NCBI RefSeq assembly: GCF_044344315.1
Contig: NZ_JBIJDC010000061.1
Coordinates: 1 to 26,827, forward strand
DNA length: 26,827 bases
Source of the DNA: Zoogloea sp044344315
GTDB lineage: Bacteria; Pseudomonadota; Gammaproteobacteria; Burkholderiales; Rhodocyclaceae
Direction: 5' to 3'
Shown here: piece after piece, positions 4,934 through 12,474 of the stretch
Layout of the letters: the number at the start of each line of letters is the position of its first letter
Position numbering within the stretch: position 1 is the stretch's first letter
Notes under the pieces: model-generated
Database searches by the model: none
Told to the model about the DNA's origin: nothing
The model's input: the letters and a program-made list of their open reading frames with translations, nothing else
Program-made: the position numbers and the translations under genes

Positions 4934-7393
4934 ATGTTTAATAATCTGAAGATCGGTGTGCGCCTCGGCCTCGGCTTCGCTTTCGTCCTGCTGATGCTGG
5001 CGGCGATCTCGATCCTGTCCATCACCCGCATCAACGAACTCAACGCCGGGATCAACGAGCTGGCGGAAGGGCGGATCCCCAAGATCATCATGGCCGATGA
5101 GCTGTCCCTCAACGTTCAGCTGGTCGGCCGGGGTTTGCGCAACATGATCATGACCTCCGACAAGGCCATCGAAAAGCAGCAGCACGAGGCCATTACCAAG
5201 GCCCGGGCGCGCAACTCCGAGCTCTACCAGCAGATCGCGCCGCTGATCCTGACCGAGAAGGGCAAGGCCCTGCTCACCAAGGCGACGGATGCCCGAACCA
5301 AGTACGGGGCCATGACCGACAGGATGCTTGCCCTGGCCGACACTTCCTCACCCCAGCACAATCAGGAAAAGGCCACCCAGCTGCTGTTCGGGGAATACAC
5401 CGAGGTCGCCGGCGCCTATGTGGCTGCCCTCAATGATCTCGCCGCCTTCCAGGTGGATGGCGCCAGGAAGGCCGGCGTCCACGCCGTCGAGCTGGCCGAC
5501 TCCTCCCGCAGCCTGGTGATCACCCTGGCGTCGGTGGCCTTCGTGCTGGCGGCCGTGTTTGCCCTGTGGTTGACCCGCAGCATCACCCGCCCGATCAATC
5601 AGGTGGTGGATGCGGCCAAGAAGATGGCGGTGGGCGATTTCAACTTCAGCCTCAAGAGCGACGCGAAGGATGAAGTCGGGCAAGTGGTGCAGGCCGTCGA
5701 GGCCGTGCAGCATGCCGTTCAGTCCATGTCGGCCGATGCCTCCCTGCTGGTGACAGCAGCGGTGGAAGGCCGCCTGGCTACCCGCGCCGATGCGAGCAAG
5801 CACCAGGGTGACTTCCGCAAGATCGTCGAGGGCGTGAACAGCACGCTCGACTCGGTGATCACGCCCCTCAACATGGCGGCCAACTACGTGGATCGCATCT
5901 CCAAGGGCGACATCCCGGCGAAGATCACCGACAGCTACAACGGCGATTTCAACCTCATCAAGAACAACCTCAATACCTGTATCGACGCGGTGGACAAGCT
6001 GGTTGCCGACGCGGGGATGCTGACCAAGGCCGCGGTGGAAGGCCGCCTGGCCACCCGCGCCGATGCAAGCAAGCACCAGGGCGACTTCCGCAAGATCGTC
6101 GAGGGCGTGAACAGCACGCTCGACTCGGTGATCACGCCCCTCAATGTGGCGGCCAACTACGTGGATCGCATCTCCAAGGGCGACATCCCGGCGAAGATCA
6201 CCGACAGCTACAACGGTGACTTCAACCTCATCAAGAACAACCTCAATACCTGTATCGATGCGGTGGACAAGCTGGTGGCCGATGCCAAGCTGCTGTCCGC
6301 GGCGGCCATCGCCGGGCGTCTCGAGACCCGCGCCGACGCGAGCCAGCACCAGGGCGACTTCCGCAAGATCGTGGATGGCGTGAATGGCACCCTGGACGCC
6401 ATCGTCGGGCCGATCAACGAAGTGCGCCGCATCATGACGGCCATCGAGCAGGGCGACCTGACCCAGAACATCACCAATGACTACCAGGGCGACTTCAAGG
6501 CCCTCAAGGAAGCGGTGAACAACACCGTGGCCAAGCTCTCCGACACCATCACTCAGGTGCGCACCGCGGCCGATGCCCTGACCAACGCCTCCGGCCAGGT
6601 GTCTGCCACCGCTCAGAGCCTGTCCCAGTCCTCGTCCGAGCAGGCTGCCAGCGTGGAGGAGTCCTCCGCGTCGGTGGAGCAGATGTCAGCCTCCATCAAC
6701 CAGAACGCCGAGAACGCCAAGGTCACCGACAGCATGGCCTCCAAGGCTGCCGTGGAAGCTACCGAGGGCGGCGATGCGGTGAAGAACACCGTCGACGCGA
6801 TGAAGAAGATCGCCCAGAAGATCGGCATCATCGACGACATCGCCTACCAGACCAACCTGCTGGCCCTCAATGCGGCCATCGAGGCGGCCCGCGCCGGCGA
6901 ACACGGCAAGGGCTTCGCGGTGGTGGCGGCAGAAGTGCGCAAGCTGGCCGAGCGCAGCCAGGTGGCCGCGCAGGAGATCGGCGGCCTGGCCGGCGATTCC
7001 GTTGGCCTGGCGGAGCGCGCCGGGCACCTGCTGGACGAGATCGTGCCGTCCATCCGCAAGACTTCCGACCTGGTCCAGGAGATCGCCTCGGCCTCCCAGG
7101 AGCAGTCGTCCGGCGTGGCCCAGATCAACAACGCCATGAACCAGCTCAACCAGGCCACCCAGCAGAACGCTTCGGCCTCCGAAGAGCTGGCGGCCACCGC
7201 CGAGGAGCTGGGCGGCCAGGCCGAACAGCTGCAGCAGCTGATGCTGTTCTTCACCATCGACGAGCGCAACATGGGCCGCGGTGCCGCCCGCCCGGCGGCG
7301 GCCAGCACCTCGCGCAACGCCCCTGCCAAGCCCCGCAGTGGGGCCCGGGTGGCTGGCTTTGCGTTCAACGAGAATGACTTCGAGAAGTTCTGA
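4934..7393 (+). CDS. Methyl-accepting chemotaxis protein with 4-helix sensor and tandem HAMP-like repeats (receptor 2)
   Basis: This 819-residue receptor has TM1 at about 10-30, a periplasmic helical domain of the four-helix-bundle (4HB_MCP) kind at about 31-190, and TM2 at about 193-212. A HAMP domain at 213-265 is followed by three 91-residue HAMP-like units starting at residues 276, 367 and 458; the first two are almost identical even at the DNA level. The signalling hairpin has its tip near 640 (QTNLLALNAAIEAARAGEHGKGF). A flexible tail ends in DFEKF, which fits the aromatic-x-x-aromatic pentapeptide that tethers CheR and CheB to receptors. A good ribosome site (GGAGA) precedes ATG 4934. 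It sits 26 bases after cheA. The ligand cannot be predicted. Confidence 0.95.
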   Translation: MFNNLKIGVRLGLGFAFVLLMLAAISILSITRINELNAGINELAEGRIPKIIMADELSLNVQLVGRGLRNMIMTSDKAIEKQQHEAITKARARNSELYQQIAPLILTEKGKALLTKATDARTKYGAMTDRMLALADTSSPQHNQEKATQLLFGEYTEVAGAYVAALNDLAAFQVDGARKAGVHAVELADSSRSLVITLASVAFVLAAVFALWLTRSITRPINQVVDAAKKMAVGDFNFSLKSDAKDEVGQVVQAVEAVQHAVQSMSADASLLVTAAVEGRLATRADASKHQGDFRKIVEGVNSTLDSVITPLNMAANYVDRISKGDIPAKITDSYNGDFNLIKNNLNTCIDAVDKLVADAGMLTKAAVEGRLATRADASKHQGDFRKIVEGVNSTLDSVITPLNVAANYVDRISKGDIPAKITDSYNGDFNLIKNNLNTCIDAVDKLVADAKLLSAAAIAGRLETRADASQHQGDFRKIVDGVNGTLDAIVGPINEVRRIMTAIEQGDLTQNITNDYQGDFKALKEAVNNTVAKLSDTITQVRTAADALTNASGQVSATAQSLSQSSSEQAASVEESSASVEQMSASINQNAENAKVTDSMASKAAVEATEGGDAVKNTVDAMKKIAQKIGIIDDIAYQTNLLALNAAIEAARAGEHGKGFAVVAAEVRKLAERSQVAAQEIGGLAGDSVGLAERAGHLLDEIVPSIRKTSDLVQEIASASQEQSSGVAQINNAMNQLNQATQQNASASEELAATAEELGGQAEQLQQLMLFFTIDERNMGRGAARPAAASTSRNAPAKPRSGARVAGFAFNENDFEKF
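5759..6577 (+). repeat. Three in-frame tandem repeats of 273 bp inside receptor 2
   Basis: Units begin at 5759, 6032 and 6305, an exact period of 273 bases (91 codons). Units 1 and 2 differ at only about nine scattered positions over their first 250 bases, mostly third codon positions, then diverge at the unit end. Unit 3 keeps TRADASQHQGDFRKIV but is clearly diverged afterwards. Each unit encodes a pair of HAMP-like helices. The pattern indicates a recent duplication or ongoing gene conversion between units 1 and 2. Confidence 0.93.
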
Positions 7394-7414
7394 GCGGCGA
7401 GAAGGAGCCTGACC

Positions 7415-7993
7415 ATGTCCACGCTGCCCACCTCGGCGGGCAACCCTGCCACCAGCGGCGCCAAGACGCCGGTGGTGGTGGAAGCCAGCCCCGCCCAGTA
7501 CCTCACCTTCCAGCTCGGCGGCGAGATGTTTGCCGTCGGCATCCTCAACATCAAGGAGATCATCGAGTACGGCACCGTCACCGAAATCCCCATGGTGCCG
7601 CCCTTCATCCGCGGGGTGATCAACCTGCGCGGCGCGGTGGTGCCGGTGATCGACCTGGCCAGCCGCTTTGGCGGCAAGCGCTCGGAGATCTCCCGGCGCA
7701 CCTGCATCGTCATCATCGAGCTGTCCGAGAACGATGAGCGCCAGGACGTGGGCGTGGTGGTCGATGCCGTGTCGGAAGTGCTGGAGATCCCGGCCACCGA
7801 GATCGAACCGCCGCCGTCCTTCGGGGCCCGCATCCGCGCCGACTTCATCCGCGGCATGGGTAAGGTGAATGGCAAGTTCGTGATCATCCTCGAGGTGGCC
7901 AAGGTGCTGTCGGTGGATGAGATCGCCTCCCTGTCGCAGCTGGCCACCGATTCCATCCCCGACAGCCTGGCCGGCGCAGCGGCCCAGGGCTGA
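7415..7993 (+). CDS. cheW: Chemotaxis coupling protein CheW
   Basis: This 192-residue adaptor joins receptors to CheA in the signalling array. After a Ser/Ala/Thr-rich N-terminal extension of about 25 residues, the SH3-like double barrel begins with YLTFQLGGEMFAVGILNIKEII. It includes the family motif VPPFIRGVINLRGAVVPVIDL and ends with the FVIILEVAKVLSVDE strand. This is somewhat longer than the typical CheW (about 165 residues) because of both tails. A strong ribosome site (AAGGAG) lies before ATG 7415. It follows receptor 2 by 21 bases and precedes cheD1 by 21 bases. Confidence 0.97.
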   Translation: MSTLPTSAGNPATSGAKTPVVVEASPAQYLTFQLGGEMFAVGILNIKEIIEYGTVTEIPMVPPFIRGVINLRGAVVPVIDLASRFGGKRSEISRRTCIVIIELSENDERQDVGVVVDAVSEVLEIPATEIEPPPSFGARIRADFIRGMGKVNGKFVIILEVAKVLSVDEIASLSQLATDSIPDSLAGAAAQG

Positions 7994-8014
7994 TCCGCCG
8001 CAGCCGGGGCTTTC

Positions 8015-8605
8015 ATGGACTACGCCAGCCTGCCGGCACGGGAGATCGAGCGCCTGTCGCGCAATGTGGCCCCGGGCGCCTGGGCCGTGGAGCGGGAGCG
8101 GCCCTTGTCCACCCTGCTCGGTTCCTGCGTGGCGGTGTGCCTGTTCGATGCCCAGGCCCGGTTGGGCGGCCTCAACCACTTCATGCTGCCCAACCTGCAG
8201 CGCAGCGCCAACAGCGAGGTGGATTCCCTGCTGGCGGGTGACTACGCCATGGAGGCCCTGCTCAACGCGCTGCTCGCCCAGGGCGCCAAGAAGCCGCGTA
8301 TCCAGGCCAAGGCCTTTGGTGGCGGCACCATCATCGAGACCGCCGGGCAGTCCCTGGCCATCGGCCAGCGCAATGCCCGCTTTGCCCGCGACTGGCTGCA
8401 GCGGGAGGGCATCCCCGTGGTGGCCTCCGACTTTCTCGGTCCGTGGTCGCGCAAGCTGCTGTTCCTGCCGTCCAATGGGGATGCCTGGTGCAAGCGCATC
8501 GTCACCTCCCATGCCACCGCGGAGGTGATCGCCCGCGAGGAGCGCGCCTACGCGGCCACCCTCGTCAAGCCGAAGGTGGCTGACGACAACGTTGAACTGT
8601 TCTGA
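8015..8605 (+). CDS. cheD: Chemoreceptor glutamine deamidase CheD, copy 1
   Basis: CheD converts specific receptor glutamines to glutamate and in some species also binds CheC. This 196-residue copy has the catalytic Cys38 in STLLGSCVAVCL and the catalytic His55 in GGLNHFMLP. Their spacing of 17 residues equals that in characterised CheD (Cys27/His44 in Thermotoga). The third conserved block is AFGGGTII. The protein is longer than copy 2, with an N-terminal extension and an acidic C-terminal tail ending DDNVELF, similar to the end of receptor 1. It lies immediately upstream of cheR. Having a second cheD on the other side of cheR is unusual. Confidence 0.93.
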   Translation: MDYASLPAREIERLSRNVAPGAWAVERERPLSTLLGSCVAVCLFDAQARLGGLNHFMLPNLQRSANSEVDSLLAGDYAMEALLNALLAQGAKKPRIQAKAFGGGTIIETAGQSLAIGQRNARFARDWLQREGIPVVASDFLGPWSRKLLFLPSNGDAWCKRIVTSHATAEVIAREERAYAATLVKPKVADDNVELF

Positions 8606-8613
8606 GCCTGCCC

Positions 8614-9447
8614 ATGAACGGCCCCGCCGCCGGGCACCCGTCGGGTGCCGCCATCACCGACCAGGAATTCGCCCTGTTCCAGCGTCTGATCTACAAGATC
8701 GCCGGCATCAGTCTGTCCGATGCCAAGAAGGTGCTGCTGGTCGGGCGCCTCTCCAAGCGCCTCAAGCACTACGGCTTTCCCACCTTCTCCCAGTATTACC
8801 GCATGCTCGCCACCGGCCAGCACCCGGAGGAGCTGCAGGTGATGGTGGATCTGCTCACCACCAACGAGACCTACTTCTTCCGCGAGCCGCGCCACTTCGA
8901 GTTTCTCCGTGACGAGATCATCCGCCCGCGGCGCAACCCCGCGCCCTTCCGGGTGTGGAGCGCGGCCTGCTCCACCGGTGAGGAGGTCTACACCCTGGCC
9001 ATGCTGCTCGCTGAAACCCTGCCCAATACCCCCTGGGAGGTGGTCGGCTCGGACATCAGCACCCAGGTGCTGGCCAAAGCGGAGGCAGGGCACTACCCGC
9101 TGGATCGCAACGAGGGCATTCCCCCCGCCTATCTGGTCAAGTACTGTCTGAAGGGGGTACGTGCCCACAGCGGTACCTTCCTCATCACGCCTGAACTCAA
9201 GCGCCGGACGCGGTTCCAACAGGTGAACCTGACCCTGCCGGTGGATGCCGGAATAGGTGACTTCGAGGTAATCTTCCTGCGTAACGTAATGATCTATTTC
9301 GACATGGACACCAAGCGCAAGGTCGTGGCCAACCTGCTGCCCCGCCTCAAGTCGGGCGGGCACCTCATCATTGGTCACTCGGAGACCCTCAACGGCATCC
9401 AGCAGGGCCTGGAGCCGGTGCGGGCGACCATCTACCGAAAGCCATGA
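8614..9447 (+). CDS. cheR: Chemotaxis protein methyltransferase CheR
   Basis: This 277-residue SAM-dependent enzyme methylates receptor glutamates. The N-terminal helical domain (ITDQEFALFQRLIYKIAGI) is followed by the signature TTNETYFFREPRHFEFL, the SAM-binding loop VWSAACSTGEEVYTLAM and the acidic strand VVGSDIST. The late motif VIFLRNVMIYFD and the closing GHSETLNG complete the family pattern. It begins 8 bases after cheD1 and its TGA overlaps the ATG of cheD2 (ATGA), indicating coupled translation. The DFEKF tail of receptor 2 is the likely docking site. Confidence 0.97.
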   Translation: MNGPAAGHPSGAAITDQEFALFQRLIYKIAGISLSDAKKVLLVGRLSKRLKHYGFPTFSQYYRMLATGQHPEELQVMVDLLTTNETYFFREPRHFEFLRDEIIRPRRNPAPFRVWSAACSTGEEVYTLAMLLAETLPNTPWEVVGSDISTQVLAKAEAGHYPLDRNEGIPPAYLVKYCLKGVRAHSGTFLITPELKRRTRFQQVNLTLPVDAGIGDFEVIFLRNVMIYFDMDTKRKVVANLLPRLKSGGHLIIGHSETLNGIQQGLEPVRATIYRKP

Positions 9448-9944
9448 TCGAGCTGGCTGACGACATCCACGAAGTATTCCTGCAGCCGGGCGACTTTCAT
9501 TTCGGGGGCGGACGCACGCGCCTGTCCACCCTGCTGGGGTCGTGCATTTCCATAACCCTGTGGCACCCGCGGCGCCTGATCGGCGGCATGTGTCACTACA
9601 TGCTGCCCGGGCGCAGCCGGGCGGCGGATGCCCCCCTCGACGGGCGCTACGCCGATGAGGCCCTGGCCCTGTTCGACCAGGCCGTGGCCCGCGTGGCCAG
9701 CCGGCCGGCCGACTACCAGGTGAAGGTCTTCGGGGGCGGCAACATGCTTGTCCGCGATGGCGCGGCGCCCCGGGTGATGGACATCGCCAGTCGCAACGTG
9801 GAGCGCGCCCATGAACTGCTGGCCCTTCACGGCTACCAACCCACGGTTGCGCACTGCGGTGGAAAGGGGCACCGCAAGCTGATCTTCGATCTGTGGACCG
9901 GCCATGTATGGATGGCCCACCGCCCCCTGGAGGGCGGACTTTGA
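9444..9944 (+). CDS. cheD: Chemoreceptor glutamine deamidase CheD, copy 2
   Basis: This is a second, shorter CheD of 166 residues. Catalytic Cys34 lies in STLLGSCISITL and His51 in GGMCHYMLP, again 17 apart. KVFGGGNML gives the third block. It shares the family core with copy 1 but differs across most of its length and lacks the acidic VELF tail, so it is an old paralogue and not a recent tandem copy. Its start overlaps the stop of cheR by four bases, and its stop overlaps the TTG start of cheB by three. It may deamidate a different receptor or receptor site from copy 1; this is an inference. Confidence 0.93.
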   Translation: MIELADDIHEVFLQPGDFHFGGGRTRLSTLLGSCISITLWHPRRLIGGMCHYMLPGRSRAADAPLDGRYADEALALFDQAVARVASRPADYQVKVFGGGNMLVRDGAAPRVMDIASRNVERAHELLALHGYQPTVAHCGGKGHRKLIFDLWTGHVWMAHRPLEGGL

Positions 9945-11023
9945 TCGCCCGCAAGCCCATCCGCGTGATGATCGTGGACGACTCGGCCATCGTGCGTCAG
10001 GTGGCCAGCGAGGCCATTGCCGCCCAGACCGACATGCGTGTGCTGGCGACCGCCTCCGACCCCCTCTTCGCCATCGACAAGATGCGCAAGGAATGGCCGG
10101 ACGTGATCGTCCTCGACATCGAGATGCCGCGCATGGACGGGCTGACCTTCCTGCGCAAGCTGATGGCCGAGCGTCCGACGCCGGTGGTGATCTGCTCGTC
10201 CCAGGTGGACAGGGGGGCCAAGGCCAGCTTTGATGCGCTGGCGGCGGGGGCGGTGAGTGTGGTGGCCAAGCCCAAGGTGGGGGTCAGGCAGTTTCTGCAG
10301 GATGAAAGCGAGAGCCTGGTGGCGGCGATTCGCGCGGCAGCGGGGGCCCGCCTGCGCCGGGTGGGGGCGCCGCTGCCGCGTCCCAAGCTGACCCTCGACG
10401 ATCTACCCGCCGGGCCACGGCTGACTGTCAATGCCGACCTGACCCGGGTGGTCGCCATCGGCACCTCCACCGGCGGCACCCAGGCCCTGGAGGTGGTGCT
10501 GACGCATCTGCCCGAGGCGGTGCCGGGCATCGTCGTGGTGCAGCACATGCCGGCCGGCTTCACCGACATGTTCGCCCGGCGCCTCGATGGTCTGTCACGT
10601 ATCCGGGTGCGCGAGGCGCGCCCGGGCGATCGGGTTGAACCGGGCCTGGCCCTGATTGCCCCAGGGGGGCGCCACCTGCAGCTGGCCCGGGATGGGGGCG
10701 GCTACCACGTGGGAGTGGTGGACGGGCCCCTCATCAATCGCCACAAGCCGTCGGTGGATGTGCTGTTCCGCTCTGTGGCCCGAACGGCCGGTGCCCGCGC
10801 CCTGGGCATCATCATGACCGGCATGGGCGACGACGGGGCCCTGGGTCTGAAGGAAATGCGTGATGCCGGCGCCACCACCTTTGCCGAGGCCGAGGAAACC
10901 TGCGTGGTCTTCGGCATGCCGAAGGAGGCCATCCAGCGCGGTGCGGTGGACACCGTGCTGCCCCTGCACGACATCGCCGACGGTTTGGTGGCGTGGAGCC
11001 GCGGTACCCTTCGCGGGGAGTGA
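9941..11023 (+). CDS. cheB: Chemotaxis response regulator / protein-glutamate methylesterase CheB
   Basis: This 360-residue CheB demethylates receptors when phosphorylated by CheA. The receiver domain (1-125) has VDDS and phospho-acceptor D59 in VLDIEMPRMDG. The esterase domain (about 170-355) has the triad S176 (IGTSTGGTQAL), H202 (VVQHMPAGFT) and D298 (TGMGDDGALG). I chose the TTG at 9941 because GGAGG at 9929-9933 lies seven bases upstream and the start overlaps the cheD2 stop as TTGA. An upstream in-frame ATG at 9893 would add 16 unrelated residues. It is the last gene of the operon and converges on the HD-GYP gene after a 19-base gap. Confidence 0.96.
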   Translation: MIARKPIRVMIVDDSAIVRQVASEAIAAQTDMRVLATASDPLFAIDKMRKEWPDVIVLDIEMPRMDGLTFLRKLMAERPTPVVICSSQVDRGAKASFDALAAGAVSVVAKPKVGVRQFLQDESESLVAAIRAAAGARLRRVGAPLPRPKLTLDDLPAGPRLTVNADLTRVVAIGTSTGGTQALEVVLTHLPEAVPGIVVVQHMPAGFTDMFARRLDGLSRIRVREARPGDRVEPGLALIAPGGRHLQLARDGGGYHVGVVDGPLINRHKPSVDVLFRSVARTAGARALGIIMTGMGDDGALGLKEMRDAGATTFAEAEETCVVFGMPKEAIQRGAVDTVLPLHDIADGLVAWSRGTLRGE

Positions 11024-11028
11024 CAGAC

Positions 11029-11042
11029 GCGTCGGGCGACGC
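11029..11042. terminator. Weak hairpin between convergent cheB and HD-GYP genes
   Basis: GCGTC and GACGC form a 5-base stem around a GGGC loop in the 19-base gap. No U tract follows on either strand, so it is at most a weak or Rho-assisted terminator. Confidence 0.2.
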
Positions 11043-12335
11043 CTACTCCGGCTGACCGTGGAAGTAGCTGAGCCGGCGCCGTGGGGCCAGGTATTCCAGG
11101 GCGGCGGGATCGACCTCGGCGGGGCGCACCACGGCATCCACCTTCACGTCCGGTTCGCTTGCCAGGTCGACGATCAAGGCCTCTGCGCGGGGTACCGTGG
11201 GGTCGAAGATCATTACCGTGGGCCGCAGCAGCCGGGTGTGATCCACCGCCACCACCAGCCCCAGGTTGCCATTTGAGAGCTGCACCATCGATCCCGGCGG
11301 GTAGATGCCGAGCAGGCGCACGAAACGCTGCAGCAGGTCGGTGTCCCAGTGCATGTGCTCACTTTTGAACATCAGGGTCATGGCTTCGGCCGGGGTCGCC
11401 GCCTTGTCGTGCTGCAGTGGATTGCACAGGTTGTCGTAGCGGTTGGTGATGGCCACGATGCGCGCAGCCCGGGATAGGGAGGCCTCGCTCAGGTGGTTTG
11501 GATAGCCCTTGCCGTCCATGGTTTCGTGGTGGTTCAGGATGATCTCGATGACGGCCGGTGGCAGCACCCGCAGCTCCCTGGCCATCTCGGCGCCGTATAC
11601 CGTATGCAGGCGGAAGAACTCTTCTTCATGGCGGTTGCGCTGGGGGTTGCGCAGTACGGCATCGGGCACCCGGACCTTGCCGATGTCGTGGAACAGGGCG
11701 CCCTCGCCAAGCAGGCGCAGCTCGTCCGGCGACAGCCCGGCCGAGCGGCCCAGCATCAGTGACAGGATCATCACGTTGAGGGCGTGGAAGTAGGCGTTGT
11801 CGTCGGCCACCTTGTCACCCATCAAGTGCAGGATCATGCCCGCATCGTCGGCAAAGGAACTGACCACCCCGTCCACCAGTTCACGGGCGCCCACCACCGA
11901 GCGCTCGGAGGCGGCGAAGAGGTTGCGCATCACGTCGCGGATCTGCTGGGCGGCGCCCTGGTAGCGTTTTTCGCACTGGGCGATGAGCTTTCGCTGATGG
12001 GCTACCCGCTCGGCCTGCTGGCGTTTTTCCTCCAGGGCGGCCCGTTGCTCCGGGGTTGGCGGTGCGGGGGCGGTCGGCGTGGCTGCCTGTGCCCGGGGGG
12101 GCGGTGTGCTGCTGCGTGGCAAGGGGGCGGCTGAACTGCGCTCGGGCAGATACTGGATGGTCTTCAGACCGAGCCCACGCAGGATCTCCACCTGGGTCTG
12201 GTCATGGATGCGGAACTGGTTGAACAGGAAGGGATGCCCCATCCAGCCCGATGGCAGCCGGATGAAAAGCCCCGGCTGCAGCTGGGAGGGGTCGATTTCA
12301 GTCACCACTTCGTGGTGACGGGAGAAGGGGGGCAC
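11043..12335 (-). CDS. DUF3391 / HD-GYP domain cyclic-di-GMP phosphodiesterase
   Basis: The 430-residue protein should hydrolyse cyclic di-GMP. The N-terminal region (about 10-65) resembles DUF3391, common in front of proteobacterial HD-GYP domains. It is followed by a Pro/Ala-rich linker (75-100) and a helical segment. The HD-GYP core shows H184, the HD pair H216-D217 in LFHDIGK, H270-E271, and DGKGYP at 274-279, so catalytic residues look intact. An unclassified segment of about 80 residues follows. The GTG at 12335 is preceded by AAGGAG at the right distance. There is no signal peptide or membrane segment. It is convergent with cheB and divergent from the triple-PAS kinase, which suggests a link to motility control. 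Confidence 0.9.
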   Translation of the reverse strand: MPPFSRHHEVVTEIDPSQLQPGLFIRLPSGWMGHPFLFNQFRIHDQTQVEILRGLGLKTIQYLPERSSAAPLPRSSTPPPRAQAATPTAPAPPTPEQRAALEEKRQQAERVAHQRKLIAQCEKRYQGAAQQIRDVMRNLFAASERSVVGARELVDGVVSSFADDAGMILHLMGDKVADDNAYFHALNVMILSLMLGRSAGLSPDELRLLGEGALFHDIGKVRVPDAVLRNPQRNRHEEEFFRLHTVYGAEMARELRVLPPAVIEIILNHHETMDGKGYPNHLSEASLSRAARIVAITNRYDNLCNPLQHDKAATPAEAMTLMFKSEHMHWDTDLLQRFVRLLGIYPPGSMVQLSNGNLGLVVAVDHTRLLRPTVMIFDPTVPRAEALIVDLASEPDVKVDAVVRPAEVDPAALEYLAPRRRLSYFHGQPE

Positions 12336-12385
12336 GGCGGACTCCTTGGCGGCACTTCAGGCATAACGGCAGCGTGGTGCGTGGC

Positions 12386-12412
12386 TAAAGTTCGCTGATG
12401 GAGGGCCGTAGT
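12386..12412 (+). promoter_or_regulatory. Candidate sigma-28 (FliA) promoter of the triple-PAS kinase
   Basis: TAAAGTTC at 12386-12393, an 11-base spacer and GCCGTAGT at 12405-12412 match the FliA consensus TAAAGTTT-N11-GCCGATAA at 7 of 8 and 4 of 8 positions, including the key GCCG. Transcription would start near 12419, about 56 bases before the ATG. It lies in the only divergent gap of the kinase block. Confidence 0.6.
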
Positions 12413-12474
12413 GCCTTCTGATATCGAGCCTAGCCGGAACGCTCGCCTGTTCACCGGTTTGTCCCGTCCACCCC

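Noticed and set aside
5759..6577. Assembly error as the cause of the identical repeats in receptor 2
   Set aside because: The units differ at several scattered positions and remain in frame with a sensible HAMP-like pattern, so a real duplication is more likely; it is reported as a finding with a length check.
9893..9940. Longer CheB with start at ATG 9893
   Set aside because: The extra 16 residues are Pro/Gly-rich, lie inside cheD2 and precede the first receiver strand; the TTG at 9941 has a good ribosome site and a stop/start overlap.
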